The notes below the pieces were generated by a model, which did not search any database, was not told the origin of the DNA, and saw only the letters and a list, made by a program, of their open reading frames with translations. Of a stretch of DNA of 64,000 nucleotides, positions 1-7,615 are shown piece by piece (the first letter of the stretch is position 1; each line of letters opens with the position of its first letter). The position numbers and the translations under genes were made by a program. Source of the stretch: an uncultured Erythrobacter sp. (GTDB lineage: Bacteria; Pseudomonadota; Alphaproteobacteria; Sphingomonadales; Sphingomonadaceae); the NCBI GenBank assembly GCA_947488155.1, contig CANKYK010000001.1, positions 434,001-498,000 on the forward strand. Reading direction: 5' to 3'.

Positions 1-349
1 AAGAACCCCTCTTCAGGCATTAAACGCCCTGTTTGGTCGAATAACAGGAAAACCCCTCCCTCCCCACATAAACCACGGAAATTGCCCGATATTATCGATA
101 TCGACGTTGGTAACCCCAGCGAATATCACCTGTTATTGGCCCAAAAGTGAGTGTTTTTCCCTGTTATTGCTCAATCAGGGCAAACCGAACCGACTGCATG
201 GCCGCAAGAGACCGGACACTGAAATGGCCGCAAAACAGCCGGAAGAGACGCAAGTTTGGATGTGCCTGTTACGGCTTCACGCGAAGAAATCCGCCTGTTC
301 CGCGGGCTTGTAAGGGCGCTGTTGAGCGGGAGACCGGTGCTAAAGATAG
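1..349. other. Flank outside the tRNA-Ser element, no gene called
   Basis: I see no convincing gene here. If the 350-365 repeat is the far attachment site, this is the DNA that originally followed the tRNA-Ser gene, or a neighbouring element. The 9-mer CCTGTTATT occurs at 129-137 and 160-168 in direct orientation, one 31-bp step apart, and inverted at 40-48. A short inverted repeat (CGATAT/ATATCG) lies at 87-103. Open frames across this stretch lack family features and good start sites. Confidence 0.5.
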
Positions 350-365
350 GTGGCGGAGAGGGTGG
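350..365. repeat. Distal attachment site (att) of integrative element
   Basis: The 16 bases GTGGCGGAGAGGGTGG match 9017-9032 exactly, which is the 3' end of the tRNA-Ser gene including its CCA. Tyrosine integrases of this type recombine at tRNA 3' ends and leave such a direct repeat at the far side. The integrase gene lies at the other end, next to the intact tRNA, as expected. Confidence 0.75.
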
Positions 366-426
366 CTGCCTAACCCGCCTGTAAACCTATGATATTCTGG
401 GAAACATATTGTCTTCAATATCGCCC

Positions 427-448
427 CTTACCCCTTGCCTTACCCTAG
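427..448 (+). repeat. Left-end integrase arm-type repeat
   Basis: This 22-bp sequence, beginning CTTACCCC and ending TTGCCTTACCCTAG, recurs with one mismatch at 8889-8910 in the same orientation. The two copies sit 61 and 106 bp inside the two att repeats. That placement is typical of arm sites bound by the integrase N-terminal domain. The function is inferred from position. Confidence 0.6.
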
Positions 449-466
449 AAAATGGCTCGATTTGTC

Positions 467-901
467 TTAATCCGCCGATAAACATTCAAGCCGGAATTGG
501 CCAAAATTTGGCTCGAAAATCATGCGAAAGGTTTTCAATGTGCCCATTCCAATGACAATGTCATAGTGGTTCATCCGCGGCAGTTCCGCTGCTTTGGCAT
601 CGCGCACCTTATAGCGGCACAAGCCACCATCAGGCCGCAATAGATCAAATCCTACATCAACGCGGTAGGCTGCGGTTTGGACAATGCCAGCAGCCGTGTG
701 ATTCTCGCCAAACTCGTGTGAAACCAAAGACAGGCGCTGGACGATGTCGGATGGAATCATGAAGTCGGTGCAGCCTGTATCGATCAAAGCCGTCAGCTCG
801 ATGCCGCCCGCATTGTTCGCATCAAACCCACCAGAAGCGGCTAGCCGACATGAAACAATGGGCCGCTGGTCAACATAGGAGCCAGTCATATAGCCAATCA
901 T
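467..901 (-). CDS. Retropepsin-like aspartic protease domain protein
   Basis: A 144-residue protein that is essentially one aspartic protease fold. The catalytic signature Asp-Thr-Gly is at residues 41-43 within LIDTGCTDFMIP, preceded by a hydrophobic strand, and a second hydrophobic YDIVIGM segment lies near residue 115. Single-domain retropepsin-like proteins act as dimers in known families. No signal peptide or membrane segment is seen, so it is probably cytoplasmic. It begins 13 bp after the restriction endonuclease gene and reads in the same direction, so it is probably the third gene of the methylase-endonuclease operon. No role for such a protease in restriction-modification is known to me. 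It could instead be an unrelated passenger. Confidence 0.7.
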   Translation of the reverse strand: MIGYMTGSYVDQRPIVSCRLAASGGFDANNAGGIELTALIDTGCTDFMIPSDIVQRLSLVSHEFGENHTAAGIVQTAAYRVDVGFDLLRPDGGLCRYKVRDAKAAELPRMNHYDIVIGMGTLKTFRMIFEPNFGQFRLECLSAD

Positions 902-914
902 GATTCTAGCCCTT

Positions 915-1652
915 TTACAGTCGCGCCACTTCAGCCGCGATATGAGCAGCGAACGTGGTCACAAAGGTTTTCAGGCTAGTCAGCTCGGAAAGCTCGCAAA
1001 AATCGCCGTCATTCGCGGCTCCACGTTTTGAGGCCATCAACCCTGCCGATGTGTAGAGCTGTTCTTTAACAAGCCGCTGACACAGCAAGTCATATCGTTG
1101 AAGGTAAGACGCGCCGTCAAACTCGGGAAAAACATCAAAGTGCGGGGCTGCATTTTTCACCGCGCAACGCGATTTCGGCTCGTCCTCGACCATCATTAGC
1201 CAGCCCACAAAGGGCTTCGATTGGTTGCCAAAAGCGCCTTCCCTGTAAGCCGTCCATAGATCATGGGCGGTGCCAATCGCCTCTTCCGTGCGATTGTTGA
1301 AATTATTGCCAAACGAAGGGCCGACTTGGCTTTTCAATTCAAGTGCCGCGATTAACCGCCCGCGATGGACGACTAGAACGTCCCACTGTTTTGTAGGCCG
1401 GAAGTATCCGGGCAACGTAACAACAGATTTTTTCCGATGGATTGATGAAAGAGGCAGTCCGTTAGATTCGACCAAGTCCGCTAGCAGGCCTAGAAAGCCA
1501 TCCATATTCTTGCCAGCGGTAACGCCAGCGCGCCCGCCTTGGTCAATACGACCCGCTTCTTTTTGAGCTTCCATCGCCGCCGCCCGATTGCCCCAAAAGG
1601 CCATCGTCGCTTCACGCGCAGTTTCCTCGTAGTTCGCTAAGTCAAGCGCCAT
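915..1652 (-). CDS. Type II restriction endonuclease, PaeR7I/XhoI family
   Basis: A 245-residue protein, almost the length of PaeR7I (246). A PD-(D/E)xK nuclease core is visible as Asp91 in KQWDVLVV and Glu105-x-Lys107 in ALELKSQ. It is followed by the family-typical [11 protein letters not shown] segment. Known members cut CTCGAG, so that is the predicted target. The ATG at 1652 was chosen over an upstream frame extension because it follows the methylase stop by 5 bp and has an AGGGGA ribosome site. It is co-transcribed with the methylase upstream and the protease downstream. Cytoplasmic defence role. Confidence 0.88.
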   Translation of the reverse strand: MALDLANYEETAREATMAFWGNRAAAMEAQKEAGRIDQGGRAGVTAGKNMDGFLGLLADLVESNGLPLSSIHRKKSVVTLPGYFRPTKQWDVLVVHRGRLIAALELKSQVGPSFGNNFNNRTEEAIGTAHDLWTAYREGAFGNQSKPFVGWLMMVEDEPKSRCAVKNAAPHFDVFPEFDGASYLQRYDLLCQRLVKEQLYTSAGLMASKRGAANDGDFCELSELTSLKTFVTTFAAHIAAEVARL

Positions 1653-1657
1653 GCTGC

Positions 1658-3379
1658 TTACAATTCCCCTGTTAAAATGGCCGTCTCGGCCTCTGTGAGC
1701 CGATAGAGCTTCGCCACGGCCTGGTTGCAACCTTTATAATCCAGGTCGGCGGCTGCACGGCTCAAATCGCTTCGCAGTTGGTCGCCAACGTCTTGCCAGC
1801 GGGGCAATCGAATACGCCGCAGATATTGAGCCTGAAACCGCAGGAAGCCGCCGCGCATCTTAGTTGAGTATGTCGCCACGAAAAGCCGCGCGATGCCAGA
1901 CAGCAAGACAGCCTGAAGCGCACGGATTTCCCATTCATCCGACACGATGAAATAGAGGTTATGGTGTGGGTATAGCTTGCCACCTTCAAAGACGATTTGA
2001 GCTTTGCCCTTAATGTCAGGAATCAGCAGCTTTTCGCGCTTGGCGAGTTCGGGATAAATTCGGTCAATCGTGCGAAACCAACGCGCCGGAGACTTTTTCG
2101 CTACGTGCCGCCCTGCGATTTTAGCGCGCCTTGGCTCTAGGTATGCCGCCAGCTTGGGAAAGTCATTCAGGTCAACTAGCTTCCCATCGTCGCCAAAGGG
2201 ATTGATAACGCCATAGCCGCGCCACTCAACATGGCCGCTCAAAATGTCGCGCGTCATGGCCAGTGGGAGCTTGCGGGAAGGCTCAACGTCTAGGTCGGTA
2301 AACTTGTTAATGAATGCCTTATCCGCGCCAGTGGCAACGCCAATGCCAACCTTACAGCCAACTTGCTCAATCGGTTCAAATTCGGCTTCCAAGCGACGGA
2401 CTAGCGCCAGTTGCTTGGAACCCTGAAGCAACCAAGGCTCGGAGCGGAATGCAATATTCTCAACGACTGTAACGCCACTAGCCGGGCCGGGCGCGTTATC
2501 GCCTGTCAGTTCGCAAGCGAGCTTCGTCAAAATGCCAGCGTCAATATCGGGCTTGTGAGCAACGCGGGTTGCGGAGCCATCATCGCGGGCAATGACGGTA
2601 ATTGCCGGGTAAGCCACAACGTCTTCGTTGAATGCCGCAGTGCCAACCATATCGACGAAAGTTCTTAGGTGAAAGCCGTTGGACACTTTCGCGCGCAATG
2701 GCCCGCCGTAACGGTTCTTCATCCACCTATCGGAACAAATAAAGCCGCACTCCCCGCCAGACTTCAGCACATCAAGCGAACGCTCAATAAAGGGAATGTA
2801 TATGTCGGCGCGGTCAAAAATCGTTGCGTAGCGAGCGCGATATTCTGCCATCAAAATGTCAGGGATAAGCTCTTGGCGGACGTAGGGCGGATTGCCCACA
2901 ACAACGTCAAAATCGTGTGGCAATTCGGCTAGTAAAAAGTCGCCTTTCAAGAGCCAACGGTCGGCTAAGCGGGTCGCAACATTCGCCGCGATGCCTTCAG
3001 ATTCTAGCCGCTCTGCAACAGCGCGCTTCGTGCCTTCATACGAAGCCGCGTGAAGCTCAACGCCGCAAATCGTGTTGGCCAGTGCGCCAGAGGGTTCCGG
3101 TTCCCCGGCTTCATGCCAAGCTATCAATAGCCGCTCGATTGCCGGAATGAGAAAATCGCCGTCGCCAAAGGAAGGCTCTAGCAACTGCATTTCGTGAAGC
3201 GGTTTGTCAGCCGTGTAGCCAACCAAATCCAAGATAAATTCGACAACTTCGCGCCGGGTGAAAATCGCCCCGCGTTCCTCAATTCCAGCCGACGCCATTT
3301 GATCAACGGCCGTTTGAACAGGACAAAAGCCCGGCAAGCTTGGAGGGCGCGAAAGAGTGGGAATGGCGCTAGCGTTCAT
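1658..3379 (-). CDS. Type II DNA N6-adenine methyltransferase, PaeR7I type
   Basis: A 573-residue methylase that would protect host DNA from the adjoining endonuclease, predicted to act on CTCGAG. Motif X-like TRREVVEF is near residue 41, the SAM-binding motif I ([11 protein letters not shown]) is near 66-76, and the catalytic motif IV NPPY is at 163-166. The order is that of gamma-class N6-adenine enzymes. The C-terminal half is the target-recognition region. The ATG at 3379 has an AAGAGAA ribosome site; an alternative start 14 codons upstream is less likely. CTCGAG sites exist in the surrounding chromosome (17218, 19964, 26118), so the methylase is needed for survival. It is the first gene of its operon. 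Confidence 0.9.
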   Translation of the reverse strand: MNASAIPTLSRPPSLPGFCPVQTAVDQMASAGIEERGAIFTRREVVEFILDLVGYTADKPLHEMQLLEPSFGDGDFLIPAIERLLIAWHEAGEPEPSGALANTICGVELHAASYEGTKRAVAERLESEGIAANVATRLADRWLLKGDFLLAELPHDFDVVVGNPPYVRQELIPDILMAEYRARYATIFDRADIYIPFIERSLDVLKSGGECGFICSDRWMKNRYGGPLRAKVSNGFHLRTFVDMVGTAAFNEDVVAYPAITVIARDDGSATRVAHKPDIDAGILTKLACELTGDNAPGPASGVTVVENIAFRSEPWLLQGSKQLALVRRLEAEFEPIEQVGCKVGIGVATGADKAFINKFTDLDVEPSRKLPLAMTRDILSGHVEWRGYGVINPFGDDGKLVDLNDFPKLAAYLEPRRAKIAGRHVAKKSPARWFRTIDRIYPELAKREKLLIPDIKGKAQIVFEGGKLYPHHNLYFIVSDEWEIRALQAVLLSGIARLFVATYSTKMRGGFLRFQAQYLRRIRLPRWQDVGDQLRSDLSRAAADLDYKGCNQAVAKLYRLTEAETAILTGEL

Positions 3380-3626
3380 AACTTGTTCTCTTAACCAACG
3401 GCTCGACTGGCCACAAGGCAAGAGCTTTTCTCAAAGTGTGGAAATGAGGTTCGGCGGAAACTTGGTCCGCCCATATGAATGTCTAACTTTCTGACTAAGC
3501 TTCAATATTCTTAAGCAGGGAACCTGACACCTCACCTGTGCCTTACCTAACGTCCTTATATCACACCATTGTTCATGGACTGCCCACATGGCATAGCAGG
3601 GTCGCGGCTCGGCAAATTCCAGCCGT
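3380..3626. other. Intergenic, methylase promoter side
   Basis: No gene is seen between the divergent methylase and the 3794 gene. The sequence CTCACCTGTGCCTTACCTAA at 3531-3550 resembles the two end repeats (427-448 and 8889-8910) in a degenerate form. The methylase promoter should lie in 3380-3500, but I cannot place its boxes with confidence. Confidence 0.4.
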
Positions 3627-3793
3627 GGGGCTTAGTAACCTCGCAACGTTGTCGCCGGTCAAAGTTTCTTTGGCCGGGTGGCTGTCACGTATGTCCAAGG
3701 CTTTGCCCAAAGGTGGCAGCGCCTTGTGGCAACGCTTGGTTACTAACACCCGGCTAATAGCCGGGATGCCCCTTAGTTTAAGAGGGGTTTATA
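3627..3793 (+). promoter_or_regulatory. Structured leader, candidate RNA switch
   Basis: The 167 bases before the next gene fold into nested stems. GGGGC (3627-3631) pairs with GCCCC (3768-3772), and TTAGTAACC (3632-3640) with GGTTACTAA (3738-3746). Internal hairpins lie at 3655-3677 (CCGG-CAAAG stem) and 3749-3765 (CCCGGC/GCCGGG). The CCCC at 3769-3772 can instead pair with GGGG at 3784-3787, which is the ribosome site of the gene starting at 3794. The two pairings exclude each other, the layout of a translational switch. I recognise no known riboswitch class. Confidence 0.5.
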
Positions 3794-4195
3794 ATGCTAA
3801 ATTCGGTTATCTTGTCCATCGCACTGGCGACTACTCAACCAGGCGTAAACTGTGAAGACTACAATGCTGAATGTGTTGCGAGGCGAATTGGCGAATTAAC
3901 CGCAATCTACCCTGCATACGCTGCTTGCGCGGCAACCCCACTTGCCCGCGAGAATTTCAACAATGTAAGATACAACATTGAGATGTTTTTTGGGGAAGCA
4001 GCCGCCGAACGCCTAGCTGTTGTGCATTCCGAAATGAAAGATCGAATGGCGGAATATCCTCCTTCCATAAGGCGAGAAACCGCAGTCGAAATGAACTGCA
4101 TTGAGCTTGAACAAACGACCGCTTCGGAACTCGCCACCCTCTTTGAAGATTTGCAGTTCTTTGCCAGCCAAGCTGAAAGCCAAGGGCAGCGTTAG
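3794..4195 (+). CDS. Unknown small, possibly exported protein
   Basis: A 133-residue protein I do not recognise. The first ~16 residues are hydrophobic (NSVILSIALA) and could be a short signal peptide or anchor. Four cysteines follow (about residues 20, 27, 45 and 101), which would suit disulphides if exported. The rest looks helical and acidic. Its GAGGGG ribosome site (3782-3787) sits inside the structured leader, so translation may be controlled by RNA folding. It is the only element gene on the plus strand and lies alone between the methylase and the 4205-4929 pair. A defence, toxin or immunity role is possible but unsupported. Confidence 0.6.
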   Translation: MLNSVILSIALATTQPGVNCEDYNAECVARRIGELTAIYPAYAACAATPLARENFNNVRYNIEMFFGEAAAERLAVVHSEMKDRMAEYPPSIRRETAVEMNCIELEQTTASELATLFEDLQFFASQAESQGQR

Positions 4196-4204
4196 CGTCT
4201 GATT

Positions 4205-4597
4205 TTAGAGTTCATTCCGTTCAGTCAGACTTGCATTAGCCGGGTGCCAGCCAAGATAGCGTCCATCAATGCGACCGATGCCGCCACGGTCAGGGTCGCT
4301 TTCATCAGTAACGATTTCAAGGCCGTCATCAGCTTCTAAGTCATCATCAACGCTGGCTACTTCAGCATACGTTGCAGCCATCACGCGCTGACCTGTTTCG
4401 CGAGACGCGCGGCTGACAAAATCAGTAAAGGGTTCATCGAATAGGCGAGCGCATTTACCGCGTGGCCCGATAGCTCCGATGGGCGGCAAATCGGTATCGT
4501 TGGGATGAACCACCACCATCACCGGCCTGAAGGCCCGCCTACCCCGCCTGCGCCGTTCCTGGCGCGCTATTCGCGCTGCGAGGCTGCGGTAGCTCAT
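4205..4597 (-). CDS. Unknown protein with Arg-rich N-terminus
   Basis: A 130-residue protein of unknown function. The N-terminus is strongly basic (RQERRRRGRR near residues 13-22), followed by a hydrophobic strand PVMVVVHP. The C-terminal half is acidic (DDDLEADD). No membrane segment or known motif is visible. Its ATG overlaps the stop of the upstream gene as ATGA (4594-4597), so the pair is translationally coupled. The basic start may contact nucleic acid, which is inference only. Confidence 0.55.
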   Translation of the reverse strand: MSYRSLAARIARQERRRRGRRAFRPVMVVVHPNDTDLPPIGAIGPRGKCARLFDEPFTDFVSRASRETGQRVMAATYAEVASVDDDLEADDGLEIVTDESDPDRGGIGRIDGRYLGWHPANASLTERNEL

Positions 4598-4923
4598 TGT
4601 GCGGCATCCTGGGCCTCTAGCGCTTCGATACGCTTTTCCAGTTCGCTACGCTCGATCATGCGGCTTGTCAGGTCCAGTAGGTAGGCGAGCCTAGTTGCCG
4701 TTTGCGTGGTAATCTCGCCATTGCGGGCCGCGATAAACAGCTTCTTCAACTCGCGCCGACAGTCGCGCACAGTTTCCAAGCGAAGTCGCGGGGAAGCGGC
4801 CTTGCGTGGGGTTGGGGGGCTAGCCTCTATAGCGCCTGTAGCGGGCAGTTTAGCCCAACTCGCGTCGCCATTTTTCGTATCTGAAGACTGATTATGAATT
4901 GGCCATCCGGACATTTTCTGCAT
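4594..4923 (-). CDS. Unknown protein with C-terminal coiled coil
   Basis: A 109-residue protein from the ATG at 4923; a GTG two codons earlier is also possible. The N-terminal ~45 residues are polar and probably disordered. The C-terminal half is helical with a heptad-like stretch (LLDLTSRMIERSELEKRIEALEAQ region, residues ~82-106) that should form a coiled coil. It is coupled to the next gene by a 4-bp ATGA overlap. Paired small genes like this are common in phage-related elements, but I cannot assign this pair to a family. Confidence 0.55.
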   Translation of the reverse strand: MQKMSGWPIHNQSSDTKNGDASWAKLPATGAIEASPPTPRKAASPRLRLETVRDCRRELKKLFIAARNGEITTQTATRLAYLLDLTSRMIERSELEKRIEALEAQDAAQ

Positions 4924-4987
4924 TCTCACATGTATGCCCGGTTAGCTCGATACTTATCACAAGATTGGCAACGATCAACGATTGCAA

Positions 4988-5377
4988 TCATTTCTTCGGG
5001 TAAGTCCGATGGAAGAAGGACAGTCCATTGAGCTTAAGCAAATCGCCGTGATGCGACCTCTCTACCAGGTCATCAAATACTTTGTTCAAAGGTTCGGAAA
5101 TGCCCGCAACCTGTGTGCTGAAATCAAATTTTATCCTATTAATGCTATCGGCTTTCGCCCACATTTCATCATTGAGTTTAACTTCCAAACTGTCGCACAA
5201 ATTTTCGATGATTTGCATGCATTCAGTATAGTGCCGACCAGCCTTATCTCTTGTAGCGACGTAGCCAAGACTGTCCGTTGGGTCGTCTTTCATGGCTTTG
5301 TAGCGCAGCGCGTTGCACATTAGGTCGAGCAAGACTTCACCGTAGTTCGGTGGAAATTCATCAGCTAGTTTTTCCAT
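4988..5377 (-). CDS. Unknown small helical protein
   Basis: A 129-residue protein from the ATG at 5377, chosen for its AGGAA ribosome site 6 bases upstream. An in-frame ATG at 5419 would add 14 residues. The sequence is predicted mostly helical, with no membrane segment and no motif I can name. It lies downstream of a 360-bp AT-rich stretch that probably carries its promoter. It is accessory to the integrative element and its function is unknown. Confidence 0.5.
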   Translation of the reverse strand: MEKLADEFPPNYGEVLLDLMCNALRYKAMKDDPTDSLGYVATRDKAGRHYTECMQIIENLCDSLEVKLNDEMWAKADSINRIKFDFSTQVAGISEPLNKVFDDLVERSHHGDLLKLNGLSFFHRTYPKK

Positions 5378-5419
5378 CTGTAATTCCTGTGCCCACAATG
5401 GAATGGGAAGCCGCGTCAT

Positions 5420-5779
5420 CCTCCGCCAGAGATTTAAACATCACTTTGATTTTAAATAGCTTTGAGTCTGGTCGGCCGTTTTGGCCAAACTTTGGTCTTA
5501 CCTTCGATCATTGAATGGACTTCATTTTCAACCTCCCTTCAAGTATAGATTGAGTGATATATTAATTTTAATGCCTTTTTCTGTTTTTTACCCGCTTGGA
5601 TAAAGTTCAATAGCGCAGAAAACCTCGCTTTTCAATCCTATTTGACCATTTTATACTTTTATCCTATACACACAATCCTCGATTTTACTTCGATTATCCC
5701 AATGTCCTAGACAAAGACGACAAAATGATAAAATTTTGTTTTTATTCATTTTTATCACAAAATTGGCACAAAAAATTCG
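5420..5779. other. AT-rich intergenic stretch of the element
   Basis: No gene is seen. This is the most AT-rich part of the window and separates the DUF3987 helicase gene from the small gene at 4988. An inverted repeat AATTTTGT (5732-5739)/ACAAAATT (5757-5764), overlapping TGATAAA/TTTATCA (5726-5757), could be the helicase gene terminator. In a satellite-type element such a stretch next to a replication helicase could also be the replication origin. I see no clear iteron array. Confidence 0.35.
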
Positions 5780-7177
5780 CTAAAATCCACCTTTCGCTCG
5801 CTTCATTACTTCATCAGGGTCGCTAACACCGAATGCGCGGGGTTGACGCCCATACTTTTCAGTCATTTGTTTGCGATTTATTTCACGGATAATGTCAGCT
5901 TCGAGCAGCGTTTTGATGACGCGTTGGATAGCATCTTTCGCGCCGCGCGGGTCTTTGGCGAACGTGGCACGCCGATAAAGGCGCTGTTGAATGTGCGACT
6001 GGGTAATCACGCCATCGCGATGATATGCCTCACGGCCATCCCAACCTTTGACGTTCTGCCAAGGTTGATTGCAGTAGTATTCGATGACTTCGCAAAGGGC
6101 ACGTTCCTGCTTGGCTGGGTTGCCAGCTTCAGGGCCGGTTTCTCCGCTTTCAAACTTGCCAATGAGCGCGTGCGTTTGTGCGGCAATGAGATTCGTTGCC
6201 CACAATGCATCAGCATAGTTGACCAGCGGAGCTAGATGGTTTCTCGCTACCGCTCGTAAGGTCGCCAATTTCAGAGCTTTCAGATGCGCCCTGTTCCAAA
6301 GTTCTTTGGTCACTTCAGAATTGTGGGCATTGATTTCGTCAGTTACCCACTGGCCAAACTTGCGAAGCAGCTTACCGCCTTCGTCATCAGGTTGAACCGT
6401 TAGCGTGCGATTGCCGCTGTTGAGCTGGAGAGAGTAAGCGCAGAGATCAGCTAGCCTTTGGCGTAGCTCGCTAGTTGGTTCACTAGCTGGGTTTTCGTTT
6501 AGGGGTGATCGCTCGCCCGTAATTTCAAGAACAGTGAAGCGTGGGAGCAACCCGCTTAGCACCATACTTTCGCCAAGCGCCTCATAAACGACGCTAGGAA
6601 CGCTCTCGCCTAATAACGTCAGGGACGGGCTGACTATCGAGCCGGTTTGCTTTTCGCGTTCGCTGTAGGCGAGCGGGTCAAAGACGCTGCCCGCACCGCT
6701 CTTACCATACAGGTCAAGCAACGTGGCCTTCAGCAATTCATCGTTCGGATTGACACGGGCCGATGCAAACGCCTTCAGCTTGTAGCCAAATTCGCCAGCG
6801 ACACTCACAACCGATGACCGCTTATCGAGCCATTTGATTAAGCCGGGAGCCGACACAAGCGCCGGACCTTTGAACTCAATTGCAGCCGGAACGCCGCTGT
6901 CAGTCGCCACCGCCCGCAAGAGTTTCGATATACCGGACGCCGCTGCTTCTTTGCCCATACCGGTCGAAGCGAGCATTAGGAGATATTGGTTGAGGCCAGC
7001 GCCGGTAAATGTGTTGTAGCAACGCCCGCAAATGCCAGACAGCAAAGCAATTGCCCCGGCCATCGCAATATCGTGGTTAGGGTGCGGTGCGGCTGCTGCG
7101 ATGAACGAAGCGACTTCATCTAGCAGGTCTATTGCCCTGGCGTCTTGGCCAGACGGATATGACGGTGTTGGCGGCAT
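5780..7177 (-). CDS. DUF3987-type P-loop helicase/primase-like protein
   Basis: A 465-residue ATPase. Walker A (ASTGMGKE) is at residues 70-77. A Walker-B-like strand VVSVAGEFG lies near 120-130, and the SPSLTLLGESVP segment is typical of the DUF3987 family. The C-terminal ~100 residues look like a winged-helix module (QSHIQQRLYRRA, VIKTLLEADIIREI). Family members accompany integrases and AlpA proteins in phages, satellites and integrative elements and are thought to act in replication. Its start is 3 bp downstream of the excisionase stop, so the two form one operon. No primase domain is present, so it may rely on host primase. Confidence 0.75.
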   Translation of the reverse strand: MPPTPSYPSGQDARAIDLLDEVASFIAAAAPHPNHDIAMAGAIALLSGICGRCYNTFTGAGLNQYLLMLASTGMGKEAAASGISKLLRAVATDSGVPAAIEFKGPALVSAPGLIKWLDKRSSVVSVAGEFGYKLKAFASARVNPNDELLKATLLDLYGKSGAGSVFDPLAYSEREKQTGSIVSPSLTLLGESVPSVVYEALGESMVLSGLLPRFTVLEITGERSPLNENPASEPTSELRQRLADLCAYSLQLNSGNRTLTVQPDDEGGKLLRKFGQWVTDEINAHNSEVTKELWNRAHLKALKLATLRAVARNHLAPLVNYADALWATNLIAAQTHALIGKFESGETGPEAGNPAKQERALCEVIEYYCNQPWQNVKGWDGREAYHRDGVITQSHIQQRLYRRATFAKDPRGAKDAIQRVIKTLLEADIIREINRKQMTEKYGRQPRAFGVSDPDEVMKRAKGGF

Positions 7178-7180
7178 TGC

Positions 7181-7360
7181 TTACGCAGTCGCTTCTTCAA
7201 GCTTCTTTTCGATGAATGCTTGAATGTCGGATTGAGCTAGAACGGTCTTACGCCCAAGCTTAATGCGGCGAAGCTCACCGGTCTTCATCAAATCGTAGAT
7301 GGCTGTTGTGCCAATGCTCAGTTGGCGCTTGGCTTCATCGACAGATAGTAACCTATCCAT
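7181..7360 (-). CDS. AlpA-like excisionase / HTH regulator
   Basis: A 59-residue MerR-like helix-turn-helix protein (HTH_17 group). The pattern is LLSVDEAKRQLSIGTTAIYDLMKTG, then ELRRIKLGRKTVLAQSDI, then a helix ending the domain. The ATG at 7360 has AAGGG 8 bases upstream; another ATG at 7366 would add two residues. Proteins of this kind act as recombination directionality factors and as regulators of integrase genes on P4-like elements. It leads the operon with the DUF3987 gene and lies 255 bp from the integrase stop. Confidence 0.82.
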   Translation of the reverse strand: MDRLLSVDEAKRQLSIGTTAIYDLMKTGELRRIKLGRKTVLAQSDIQAFIEKKLEEATA

Positions 7361-7615
7361 TGGCATATCCCTTCAATTGAAGGCTCGCCAAAAATGAAAA
7401 AAGAGCTGGCGAGCAATGATGCCGCCACCCCCTAAGGGTTACTCTTCAGTCACCGACACTTGGCCCACTTTGTGCCCCTAAAGGACCGAGCCTTGCCCGG
7501 TGCCAAGCCTTAATCTTGAAGGCTGCTGCCCTCCTTATGCTATGCCCGCATCTAATTTTGCAAGACAAAAATGCACGACCTGCACAATTTCGCAGAAGAC
7601 CGCCGATTTTCAAAC

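Noticed and set aside
3627-3773. The inverted repeat block might be an integron attC site
   Set aside because: The outer stems lack the RYYYAAC/GTTRRRY core pair, and no integron integrase or cassette array is present. The alternative pairing with the downstream ribosome site fits an RNA leader better.
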